Assembly (NCBI GenBank): GCA_030248225.1
Contig: JASANE010021383.1
Span: forward strand, 1 to 11,174
Direction: 5' to 3'
Source: Trileptium ribeirensis
Lineage: Eukaryota; Nematoda; Enoplea; Enoplida; Thoracostomopsidae
Length of the DNA: 11,174 bases
Below, piece after piece: positions 1 to 8,230 of the stretch; within the stretch, counting starts at the first letter, position 1, and each line of letters opens with the position of its first letter. Both the position numbers and the translations under genes were made by a program. Below the pieces are notes generated by a model. The model worked only from the letters and a program-made list of their open reading frames with translations. It made no database searches and was not told where the DNA came from.

Positions 1-120
1 AAACAGGTGAATATATACTATATATGTTAACATTTATATAAATAATAACAAATGCACTATTATATATATACTTAACTTTTTTGTCTGTAACTCTACACTA
101 GTCATTGTGTGTCACTCTAA
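1..120. other. AT-rich flank with short TA runs
   Basis: Low-complexity AT-rich DNA with several short TATA stretches. The reading frame of the downstream reverse transcriptase meets a stop at 118-120, so any further upstream LINE coding sequence is out of frame or lost. No gene or promoter is supported. Confidence 0.5.
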
Positions 121-930
121 CTAGTCTACAAAAGAGCCTATGGTATTTCAGGTTCGCTTTTTAACTGGATATTAGCCTTTAGTACTCATCGAAAGCAACG
201 AGGTCGACTAAATGGGTCCTTTTCAAAGTTTTATAGTGTGAAATTTAATGTACCCCATGGTAGCATTTTAGGGCAGATCTTATTCATCTGTATTATTAAT
301 GATATACCTGATATCTTGCCCGATTGTGTAAAATGTAAATTATTTGCTGATGACGCCAAAATTTACACAACGGTTGTGGAAAACTGGGGCGCTTCATGCT
401 TTTAAGAGCTGCGGGGGCGCTTGGCAGCTCAAAATGTCTGAACCTGAAACTTTATGTCTGCATTTTGGAAACAACACAAATTTGAGTTATAAAAAGTGTG
501 GACACCATCTCTGAAAAGTCTTTCGTCGGAGACCTTGGCGTTACAGTGCAGTCTGATCTCAAATTCAATAGCCGCTGCAATATCACCGTGGCTGTTTGGG
601 TGTTTTTAAGGAATAACTATTCATCTTCTATTCAAGCGTACAAGAGTTATGTTTTACCAATCATTGATTATTGTTGTCCAGTTTGGACACTTACCTAAAT
701 TGATTCACTGGAAAAAGTTCAGCGTTATTGCACACGCCGTCTAATCTGCTGCTCTGGCTCGCATATCGTACGATCTTATAAAGAAAGGTTGTCATTTTTC
801 AACCACATTCCTTTGGAATTACGCAGAATTCATTATTATATTATACTTATGTTATAAGATTATCCATAATGAGATTGATATTTCCTGAGTTTTTTAATCG
901 TACATTAAATCCCTCTACTCGAGGCCATCC
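121..930 (+). mobile_element. Non-LTR retrotransposon (LINE) reverse transcriptase relic, 5' part
   Basis: This is a decayed fragment of a LINE ORF2 reverse transcriptase, the enzyme that copies LINE RNA into target DNA. Seen directly: an open frame at 121-402 contains VPHGSILG (250-273), then INDIPD, then the catalytic-site motif FADDAKIY (343-366), and stops at 403-405. After frameshifts the homology resumes with WQLKMSEPETLCLHFG near 420-470, DLGVTVQSDLKFN within 498-698, LPIIDYCCPVW, a stop, LEKVQRYCTRRL and a degraded ELRR/STRGHP segment ending near 930. The order of motifs and this C-terminal tail fit the CR1/L2/Rex/Jockey group of animal LINEs. The endonuclease domain and RT fingers are not in the window. 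At 931 the homology is broken by another repeat; the tail continues past 2545. It is a pseudogene. The exact clade is inference. Confidence 0.85.
343..366 (+). other. RT catalytic motif (FADD) in the LINE relic
   Basis: The frame reads FADDAKIY. The two adjacent aspartates are the metal-binding residues of the reverse-transcriptase palm in non-LTR elements and are still intact here, although the ORF is stopped 12 codons later at 403-405. Confidence 0.85.
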
Positions 931-2071
931 TTGTCGGAGCTGTATCGATTTCTGCGGCAGTGTAGATTCATGATTACGCGGCGCTCCGACCTCCAGAAAC
1001 TACTATAACACACAATGGTTAGAATTCTATTATAGTTTTGGCCACTAAACAATCCTATACGCTAGTAGCCGGGTGCGCAAGTTCGTGGTCTAGCGTACTA
1101 GCAAAGTGGTGATTATTCAAAATTCATAGTTTTCCAATTCCGGCTTGTATTCTACTGAGGTAGCAGCTATGCAGATTGCCAGCTAGTTTTTATTACGCTC
1201 TCTTTTCACGAACACCAAGTATAGCCGGCGAGTCACAAATGCTTATTAATCAATATGACAAAGTGCCAGTGCTCTGATATATGCTTAATCACTAAATTTG
1301 TAAATAACTATTCGCCAAAAGTTCGCAGTAATCTGTGAGATGAATTTAACGACCGACCGTTACGCGGCACCGGTAAAGTTTAAATTCCTAAGTCTTGGCA
1401 CTCCGCGATCTTTATATATAACGCTCTATTTTGTGACCAACGCATAATACACATGAAATTGTCAATTAATATGTAATAACAAAGCGAATATGTAGCGACG
1501 TTCCACCTTTATGCTAAGAACCGACTACTACAATTACTTTGACATGGTTGCATGCCACAACATGTATTTAGCACTCATCGAAAAGCACACCGTAGCTTAA
1601 CAGTGATGAAGAATTGTGCAGCAATATCCCGACTAATATTGCAACAATGTTGACAATTAGTGAAACGAACAGTAATATAACAGTCTATTATACTAATGTA
1701 AGGTACGGCACACTTCCGTTTATCCTGCTAATCAGCAATTACGCAGCCCACGAATGAGGCCAGCCGACGCTTAAAAATATAGCTAACAGTTAAGTAACCC
1801 GACCGTAGACTTTGACACATGTGAAGAATATCAGTGAAAAATCCGGCGGAGACGTAGATGAGCGTTCACTACTTTGGTGATATGTTTGAATATAATATAT
1901 GTTATAGGTTAAGCCGAATTGAAAAAACTTCCAAAATACGTTAGAACTATTATTTTGGCGAGCCAGTAACCAAAACCACATCGTAATTCATTAGAAACGG
2001 TATAAAAAACAATTTCCGTTAAAATTGAAGCGCTAAATAGTGCAGTGGATCCCTACGGCAAAATCTGTAAC

Positions 2072-2347
2072 TAATGAATGTAAAGGGTTATAGGGAAAAG
2101 ATATTAAAATTTGAAGGATATTAGTGGAGTTTTTGGAAGGGGGGGGGTAGTTTGAATTTTGGTTCAAAAAGTGAAGAATTGAGAAAAAATAAAATTTGGT
2201 TAAATTTTGGTTTTAGAGCAAGAGGGTGGGTGAATATGGAATAGGGATTAGAAAAGAAGGTATTTTAATGAAAAGAATATATTTTAATTAGTTTTTAAGT
2301 AGGAAATTTGGGTTTCGGATATATAGTGGATTTTAGTATAGTTTATA
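2072..2347 (+). repeat. C-depleted purine/T-rich core of element copy 1
   Basis: Only three C occur in 276 bases (2165, 2219, 2316), and there is a run of nine G at 2139-2147. It aligns in reverse complement with roughly 4141-4425 of copy 2, for example at the shared GTTTGAATTTTGGTT. It represents about one and a half to two of the tandem units that make up the longer core of copy 2. Confidence 0.8.
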
Positions 2348-2400
2348 CAATAATAATAAATACATAGCTACTAAATAATTTAAATTATGTTGTATGTCAA

Positions 2401-2442
2401 GGACGACAGGTAGTACCAGGGCGTGAGTGGAGGTCGGCCTCG
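2401..2442 (+). repeat. Conserved GC-rich box, copy 1
   Basis: A GC-rich stretch containing CGACAGG, TACCAGGGCG and GGTCGGCCT stands out from AT-rich surroundings. It is conserved with the reverse complement of about 3967-4005. Together with the GGCACCAG box at 2484-2501 it is the best-preserved part of the element's 3' side, which suggests a role in mobility. The role is inference. Confidence 0.65.
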
Positions 2443-2544
2443 GTGTTATTAGAAGAAAGTTGAAAAGCTTATAGTGTAGAAAAGGCACCAGCACCAACAA
2501 TCCTCTTAAACTATCCTTTAAGCATTGTAATAGTAATATCTTGC

Positions 2545-2910
2545 AACATAACTTCCCCCCGTATTGTTGTTATATGGAATTCGCTTCCTGAATTTGTAGA
2601 AGACAAACCATTGGTTGCAACTGCAAATGCTAAACTTTTCGTAAACGATTTGCTAAGGTCGATATATTTTCGAAAATGGGATCGCCAACAGAACAAGTAT
2701 AAGTGTGATTGTTTTCCTTTTTGTTCTTTGTTAATAATTAATTTTATAGTTTTTCACCTCAGCTTTACGTATTGCTATTTTTGTATGACTGAATTTTTAA
2801 GGAAGATTCACGCCGTTAATAATAATCTCGTGAGACCTATGGTTACTTTGTGCGCTGATTCAATTTTTTGTATTTATTTCAGGCTAATTTTCACCACTTT
2901 GTGTTTTTAA
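2545..2910 (+). mobile_element. LINE reverse transcriptase relic, 3' part and probable 3' UTR
   Basis: The interrupted LINE resumes here. The frame reads VVIWNSLPEFV (IWNSLP at 2572-2589), the motif found near the end of CR1/Jockey-type reverse transcriptases, followed by a short amphipathic tail to about 2680. The frame then stays open to a stop at 2908-2910, but the residues beyond about 2680 are low-complexity and T-rich, so this part is more likely 3' UTR read through by chance. A few bases upstream (about 2547-2565) read like a NFF..R segment with a one-base frame disturbance. About 10 residues expected between STRGHP and this segment are missing or degraded at the insertion point. Confidence 0.75.
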
Positions 2911-3488
2911 GATTTTAATAGTTTTAAAAAATTTTCACTAGCTATGTGTTATATTTTGAACGACCCAAAGGGGTAGGGATTGGAGGTTTTCATTATGACG
3001 GCTATCGGAGATTAAAATGGGAAGTGGTTCTTCACCTGAAGATGTGGTGTTCGAGGTGTGGCCAGTAGTATGCCGGCGGAGATAATGGTCGTTGATTTAT
3101 TTGGCGCGTGCCTATTGCTTATCTGTGACTCACTTCAAATAGCGTTGCAGCGTGCATAAGTCGAGTTGCTCTGATTATAATTCCATTACAAAGTCATTAT
3201 TAGAACATTTATTCAAAGTTAGCAATTGTAAGTCAATTATTGATTTTTAAGCACCACTCTAGTTTTAGCCACGATATGTATTGCTATTCGCCGCCTATCC
3301 ACCTCGGTTATCCAATATTTTAGCCACTTGTCTTTCGGTAACACCGTAGAATTCAGTTAATGACCAAGCCTTGCTCTCCAACGTTTCTAACTCAAGTTTT
3401 GAGCGCACTATTGTTCTAATTATTTGTATATGTCTATAATTATGATATAGGTTAATGCCTGATTATCAATTGGTCCCTTGTGAAGTTT
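2911..3488. other. Intergenic, no recognised gene
   Basis: AT-rich with a G-rich patch at about 2967-3070, including the small palindrome CCCAAAGGGG. No ORF of note, no RNA gene and no match to the repeats elsewhere in the window were seen. Confidence 0.5.
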
Positions 3489-3677
3489 GTACGTAGCCTT
3501 CCGAACGGCTAGACCCGTACGTTTATTTAAATACATTGGTTTTATACGATCTTAGAGTTACACTAGTTATATGCCGTTATATTAATGTTCTCGTCTTCGG
3601 ACGGCTGACGAGTCCGCTATAACTAGTTAGGAGCGGCAACTAGGTACTCTCTGATTCCGACAATTCAATTCAGTCGG
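3489..3677 (+). other. Hairpin-rich island
   Basis: Three inverted repeats lie within 190 bases. First, 3489-3498 pairs with 3507-3511 and 3516-3520, giving a 10-bp stem with a 4-nt bulge. Second, ACTAGTTATA (3562-3571) pairs perfectly with TATAACTAGT (3618-3627) and encloses CTCGTC (3590-3595) and GACGAG (3607-3612); an alternative inside it is CGTC-TTCG-GACG (3592-3603), a UUCG-tetraloop hairpin. Third, CCGAC (3657-3661) pairs with GTCGG (3673-3677). The DNA is more GC-rich than its surroundings. It could be a small element or a structured RNA relic. The function is unknown. Confidence 0.5.
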
Positions 3678-3882
3678 TTAGCCGTACCAACCTTCCGCGT
3701 CGAATCGCCCCTGGTTTGGTATCCCACGCCACGAGCTCGACCTTGGTATACTCAGGTATTTCCTTCCCGACTATCTCCCGGGGTATTTTTCAAGCTACGG
3801 GTTGTATGTGTTGGAATTCTAAAGCAGGGTCGTTATAATTTTTATTTAGCGCTCGTGCTCGGCTCAATTTTTTATAAGGAAT
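3678..3882. other. GC-richer unique segment, no recognised gene
   Basis: Moderately GC-rich to about 3790, then AT-rich. No ORF, RNA gene or repeat partner in this window was found. Confidence 0.4.
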
Positions 3883-3890
3883 GAATAATA
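3883..3890. repeat. Candidate target-site duplication, left of copy 2
   Basis: GAATAATA here is identical to 6108-6115, at the element boundary inferred from comparison of the two copies. The AT-rich content makes chance identity possible. Confidence 0.5.
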
Positions 3891-3912
3891 TTACTATTTT
3901 AGCTTAATAAGA

Positions 3913-3930
3913 ATTGTTGGGGCTGGTGCC
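3913..3930 (-). repeat. Conserved GGCACCAG box, copy 2
   Basis: On the minus strand this matches 2484-2501 of copy 1 at 17 of 18 positions. The preceding GAAAA is also shared. It is among the most strongly conserved stretches between the two copies and lies about 20-35 bp from the inferred end of each. Confidence 0.7.
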
Positions 3931-4134
3931 TTTTCCACCACAAAATTTTTCTTTTTCTTTTCACTAAAGGCCGCCCCCACGCCGCCCTGGTATCCCCTGT
4001 CGCCCTCGGCATGGCATATGAGCGTAATGTGTACGGAAACATATGTATATCCTACTATATATAAACTATATATATTATATAATATAAAACTAGCTATGTA
4101 ATTTTATATAAATATATAAAATATAATAAAATTG

Positions 4135-4877
4135 ATATAATCATCAAAATTCACCCATATCCCTCCATCTCCCAAAACCCCAAATTTTATACTTAAAAAC
4201 TCCTAAAACCTATTCTTTCCTTTTAAATATCACTTTTCCCAACTCATATTCCATACTCATCCACCCTCTCCTTCTACCACCAAAATTTTACCCAAAATCT
4301 ATTTTTCTCCTTTTTCTCATTTTTCAACCAAAATTCAAACCCCTCCCTCTCACCCAAACCTCCATTAATCTCCTTAAAATTTTCATATCTTTTTCACATC
4401 ACAACCCCTAACCACATATTAAATCCCCTCCTTCCCCTTCTTCTTATTTCCTATAAATTTACCCTTTCCAAAAATATCCTCTTTCTTCCCTTTTTCTCCA
4501 TTTTTCAAACATCCCGCATTCCCTCAAAATTCAACCACTCCACCCCAAATTTTAATATCCTTTCTCTCTTACCACCCCTATTCATATATCTACTCCACCC
4601 CTTTCCCACCTATCTATTTTTCATAAATTTCTATTTTCCAAAATTCCCATTTTTCTTCAAATTTTTACATTTTTCAAACATCTCCCATTTCCCAAATACT
4701 TAACCCCCACTCCTAAAATTTCCAATTTCAACTCCCCTACCTACCCCCTTCACCATATCAAAATTTTATCATTCTCCCCTCTCTACTTTTCTCAAACCAC
4801 ACCCCAACTTTTCACCCTTTTCTCATTTCAAATTTCTTAATTAAATTCCTTTTTAAATTATATAATAAATATATAAA
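4135..4877 (-). repeat. Essentially G-free (minus strand C-free) tandem core of copy 2
   Basis: The plus strand has no G from 4135 to 4515, one G at 4516, and none again from 4517 to 4877. On the minus strand this is G/A/T-only DNA with many G runs. Diverged tandem units are visible: the TTTTTCAA-type anchor recurs at 4320, 4501 and 4670 (spacing 181 and 169), and a weaker CTCATTTCAAAT anchor lies near 4822. That suggests about four units. Copy 1 holds only about two. No ORF of interest is present. Confidence 0.85.
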
Positions 4878-6107
4878 GTATATATTATATTATCGCGGCA
4901 AACGCGTGTTATATAAATATGATATAGGGTATTGTTATTCTCGCCGATTGGGCGTCTTGCATTTGTATACACGGTTACTCATTTACTCATTGTTGGATAG
5001 TGAATTTCGAATTATCATGTAGTTATGTATTATGATGATGGTTGTAGTTTTTTGAGTTTGATTAATTACCTAGCTATCTACCTCGACGTGTACTTCGAAT
5101 CGTAGTATTCGTGCTTTCTGATGTGGATATGGATATTGTTTTTGTGTTATGAGTTTTTGTTTGCAAAAATTGTTTTTTTAATTACACGGAACATCCTAAA
5201 AGAGGAGTGAAAGAATGTGATAGCTAATGGTCTTAGTGGTTATTTCTTGAAATCATAATGTGTGAATGGACTACATGTTTACTCTCTTTAATGCCAAAAC
5301 CGGTGCGCTCTTTAGCGACATATGTATGCAGCAGTGGTGTTAGTCGCTGAGATTATAGCTGGTTTCTTGCAATTTTAATCAATCAGGACACGTTCGTAAG
5401 AGAAGCCTGCGAGTTGTATCGAGTGTGGTAGAATGACATAATGTGATTAATGTAGTATTTTTTTATTATTATTATCCCCAAATCTATTTCTGACTCAACT
5501 GTGTTTTTCCAAGGTCCTTGCAGGTTTGACTCATCGTTTGCGGTATTTGTTCTTGATGAGTTAACGGATCGACTCTAATCTTAAGTGTTGTTCGGGCTAG
5601 TTGTTGCTACAAATATGGAGCCACAGACTGTTATCGCGCCATTCGAAACTTGGTTATTATAACTTGTATAATTGGTAAAGACTCGCGGAGTGCCCGTAGC
5701 GTTACGTAGCTGTTCTCACGCTCTAGTGCACGTTGTTCAAGGATTGTATTGTTAGAATTTACCGTTACGAGGCGGCACTACGTGACATTATTGAATAAAC
5801 AGTTATCACTATCCGGCTATTATTGGTCACCCGAAAAGAGCGTAATAAAGTTCTCGTGGTAGGTGCTGAGCTGTTAAAGCCGTTGAAGTATTCCCGAAAT
5901 CGGAGACACAGGGATTTCTTTATCACCACTTGCCTGGTACACCAGACCACGAACTCGTGCACCCCAGCCGCTAGTGTACAGGATTGTATATGGTGGCCAG
6001 AGTTGTATTAAAACTCTAAACATTGTGTATTCTAGTAGCGACTGGGGGTCGGAGCGCCGCGTAAGCACGAAGCTACACCGCCGCAGAAAAAGATTAAGCT
6101 CTGACAA

Positions 6108-6115
6108 GAATAATA
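6108..6115. repeat. Candidate target-site duplication, right of copy 2
   Basis: GAATAATA, identical to 3883-3890, immediately outside the terminal CTCTGACAA of the element. Confidence 0.5.
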
Positions 6116-6565
6116 CGTTACTTATTTGTAATGTTTAGTTTGACTCAACGTTAATTGTCATAGCAAGACTATTCGAGAAATCCCGTGACACAATCCATAA
6201 TTCTTGTGAAATTCGTGTGATATCTCCATATAAAATCGACTAAGATCGAAACACAAAAATAACTTGGCCAACAGTGGCTAAATTTCAATATAATAATACA
6301 TTCGTCGAGAAAGCTCTGTAAGAATCGCTTAAATCGCAACTCGCGCCTCAAATTACTAGCTATATGACCCAAAATTAACGATAATAAAAATTAATCGTAA
6401 ACAAGGAACAAGTCATATCCGCTGTAGCAATCCGTAACCATATCTGCGTTAACATGAAATCCCTCATGATAGCAATAAAAGAAAATAAGCAAAACCTGAA
6501 TTCGACGCTAATATGCACCCGACTCCAACCGCCGTACCACGGAACTAAATGAAACTTAAATGTTA
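6116..6565. other. Intergenic, no recognised gene
   Basis: AT-rich sequence with only short chance ORFs. No repeat partner in the window, RNA gene or promoter is supported. Confidence 0.5.
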
Positions 6566-6584
6566 AGCTAACATTATGTTAGCT
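6566..6584. repeat. 19-nt perfect palindrome with one central base
   Basis: AGCTAACAT (6566-6574) and ATGTTAGCT (6576-6584) are exact reverse complements around one base. Close by are an octamer-like ATGCAAAT (6608-6615) and a forkhead-like GTAAACA (6625-6631). These could be binding sites, but with no gene nearby this is speculative. Confidence 0.5.
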
Positions 6585-6700
6585 AAATTAAGCAACCGAT
6601 GCTAATTATGCAAATTACCATGTTGTAAACAAATAAATCGAAAACAGAAAGAAAACCCAACGACAAAAAGGGATTGAGGGATATAATACAGAATTTATTG

Positions 6701-6766
6701 ACCAGCCCGGGGTTTTTAGGAATTTTGGGGGTTTTGGGAGGGTTTCGGACCGGAAACCCCCCTGGT
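6701..6766 (+). repeat. G-rich inverted repeat with quadruplex potential
   Basis: The outer arms ACCAG (6701-6705) and CTGGT (6762-6766), and the next arms GGGGTTT (6709-6715) and AAACCCC (6754-6760), form an interrupted stem. A competing tight hairpin pairs GGGTTTC (6740-6746) with GAAACCC (6753-6759). Four G runs (6709-6712, 6727-6731, 6736-6738, 6740-6742) could form a quadruplex with one long loop. It may be a tiny fold-back element. No target duplication was found. Confidence 0.6.
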
Positions 6767-7643
6767 AGCCTAGTAGCTGTCCGACATAATATAGTTTCGG
6801 TATTATGCTACTAAAACTCTGGTAATGTAATTCCTATTACATATTGCTTAAATACCACTTCCAGCAGTTTGTTTTAAATTTGTTATTTGTTATATATATA
6901 TGACGATGTGTATTATTCATGTGGTAACGATTGTTAATGAGGATAAACATAGCGCCTAGCTATGTACTTCAATGGAATTTCATAAAATATACCTATATCA
7001 TAATAGATATATTACCTAATAATACTAAGTAACTATTTATATCAAATTTCTAGCCCATGTCAACTTCACCGGAGTTTCAGAAAACGGAATTTTCGGAAAT
7101 TGAATATACGGGCAATTATCTTCCCATTATTTAATAAGGTTTTCGGTTTATCAAGTTTTCGTTGAAGAGCTATCTATTTTATAAAAAATTACTATAACAG
7201 CAATTCATATACTAATGATAACAAATATATACATATTATTTCGATATCTAATTTTCACATTGTATTTGTGCTTGGAGTGTACTTCGCAAACACAGCAATA
7301 AAAATGATTTCGTTAACTTTTTACAATCATGCACTAAAAAATTTAGAAAACCATTTTCTCCGGTTTTGAACTTTTATAATCTCTTGAAGGCTATTGAAAT
7401 AGACGAAATAAAATAGCACAGCTGTTGACTATGGCCACCCGAGAAGAAATAAATGTACATTAATCACAGCAATGATCTGAAGACGAAAAGTTTTAGAAAA
7501 AAGAACAGCTTAAACAGGGGGTTCGTGGGGCGGCTTAATACATATCTCACATAGGGACGTTTAGGTTAAGACTAAGGCTTGAGCTTTATATCGAGAACGG
7601 TGTGGTATGATTTATATTTCGGCCCCTATAGTTGACATGGGCC
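6767..7643. other. AT-rich intergenic DNA
   Basis: No gene found. It contains a short TA run near 6890-6901 and, at its right end, a small GGCCC/GGGCC hairpin (7621-7625 with 7639-7643). Confidence 0.5.
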
Positions 7644-7990
7644 AAATTTTTTATATTTAATCCATAACTAAACACTTACTATAAAGTTAAAACCACTTTC
7701 TCATTTGACAATTTTTCATATTCTTCTTAAAAATTCTCTAATATATTTTGTTTCTTATTAAAATGTGCCCTACCCATCCCATATTCTCTTCCTGTTTCCA
7801 CCAAAATACCGTTTCCCTGTCTTACAGAAATATATTTAGTTTTTCGACCTTTCCCCTACCCCATTCCTTCCTAGAACTTCTCCTCCCTTTCAAGCTGTGC
7901 ACCTTTATTCCCACTTTTATCCCGTAGTATCTTAAATTTTTTTCCATTAATACTCTCCAGTTCCAATGCCTTCTCCAAAATATGATACAT
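7644..7990 (-). repeat. Degenerate third relative of the C-poor core
   Basis: The plus strand is pyrimidine-rich and G-poor (about 19 G in 7644-7980). On the minus strand the run from ATTTTGGTGG (reverse complement near 7798-7807) through a TATGGGATGGG stretch, a TTTTAATAAGAAA stretch and GAATTTTTAAG (about 7725-7735) follows the same order as the copy 2 core unit at about 4290-4190. It looks like an older copy of the same tandem unit that has regained C. The alignment is by eye and has gaps. Confidence 0.5.
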
Positions 7991-8230
7991 GCCCAGCGGT
8001 TAAGTGTGGGTTACTCACCTGAGGCTCCGACCCCACCCCTCGAAAGCCTGACTATCCTATTGACAAGAGCATCCCTACCCGGAGGTGCTGTTTGCGGCTC
8101 CGAAGGTGACGCCCATTATCGGCCCTCCCTTCCATTTCTGACAGCTTCTACCGCCGCTTGGTAGGCCGAAGGCATGACCCCCGGACCCTGCTACCCTCCT
8201 GGGACTTCGGATCTCGATCCATGTTTCCGA
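7991..8230. other. GC-rich block in pyrimidine-rich DNA
   Basis: About 230 bases with a much higher GC content than the surroundings. The minus strand carries part of an 82-codon ORF (8323 to 8075). Its first third is Lys-rich because it reads purine-rich DNA; the rest, from the GC-rich block, is rich in Gly and Ser with GGHAFGLPSGG and MGVTFGAANS. I do not recognise it. The minus strand also has CAGGTGAGTAA (8011-8021), which fits a 5' splice donor. No matching acceptor or continuing frame is seen, so a repeat fragment is at least as likely as an exon. Confidence 0.3.

Larger units (their letters stand above)
931..2536 (+). mobile_element. Unrecognised non-autonomous repeat element, copy 1 (inserted in the LINE)
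   Basis: A block of about 1.6 kb separates the STRGHP part of the LINE from its IWNSLP part, so it is an insertion. Its sequence is repeated in reverse complement at 3891-6107. Shared landmarks, in order on this strand: a GC-rich head (953-1000), a region around a small hairpin (1060-1130), a patch near 1190-1240, GGCACTCCGCGA (1397-1408), a C-poor core (2072-2347), a GC-rich box (2401-2442) and a conserved GGCACCAG box (2484-2501). The end AATAGTAA (2529-2536) is shared by both copies. The start is placed at TTGTCGGAGC, where similarity to copy 2 begins. No coding frame is supported; an internal 63-aa minus-strand ORF looks random. The superfamily is unknown. A clear target-site duplication is not visible for this copy. 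Confidence 0.75.
3891..6107 (-). mobile_element. Unrecognised non-autonomous repeat element, copy 2 (inverted, longer)
   Basis: Read on the minus strand, this 2.2-kb segment follows the order of copy 1. The head is at 6107 to about 5985, the hairpin region at 5930-5960, then TATTACGCTC and TATAGCCGG near 5800-5850 and GGCACTCCGCGA near 5683-5695. The C-free core is 4877-4135, the GC-rich box 4005-3967 and the GGCACCAG box 3930-3913, ending at AATAGTAA (3898-3891). The extra length relative to copy 1 is mostly additional core sequence. GAATAATA occurs immediately outside both ends (3883-3890 and 6108-6115), a candidate 8-bp target-site duplication. AGCTTAAT (3901-3908) and ATTAAGCT (6093-6100) form a weak subterminal inverted repeat. 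An 8-bp duplication would suit hAT-like or similar DNA transposons, but the termini do not identify a superfamily. No coding capacity is seen. Confidence 0.75.

Noticed and set aside
931..2536. Copy 1 as a Helitron or a solo LTR
   Set aside because: No TC...CTRR ends with a 3' hairpin, and no TG...CA ends with a short target duplication consistent in both copies.
2611..2910. 99-codon ORF starting at ATG 2611 as an independent gene
   Set aside because: Its frame is continuous with the IWNSLP tail of the LINE at 2572-2589, so it is the end of the reverse transcriptase followed by chance read-through of the 3' UTR.
3590..3645. Hammerhead ribozyme suggested by GTC (3593-3595) and CTGACGAG (3605-3612)
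   Set aside because: The CTGANGA core is present, and CCGC/GCGG could form stem II, but the expected GAAA is replaced by CAAC. No stem III pairs around the putative cleavage site and stem I is not formed. At best it is a dead relic.
5765..6107. Overlapping short ORFs on both strands (65, 62 and 77 codons)
   Set aside because: They lie in the conserved head of the repeat element. The matching region of copy 1 (931-1240) lacks a corresponding open frame, so conservation is at the DNA level, not the protein level.
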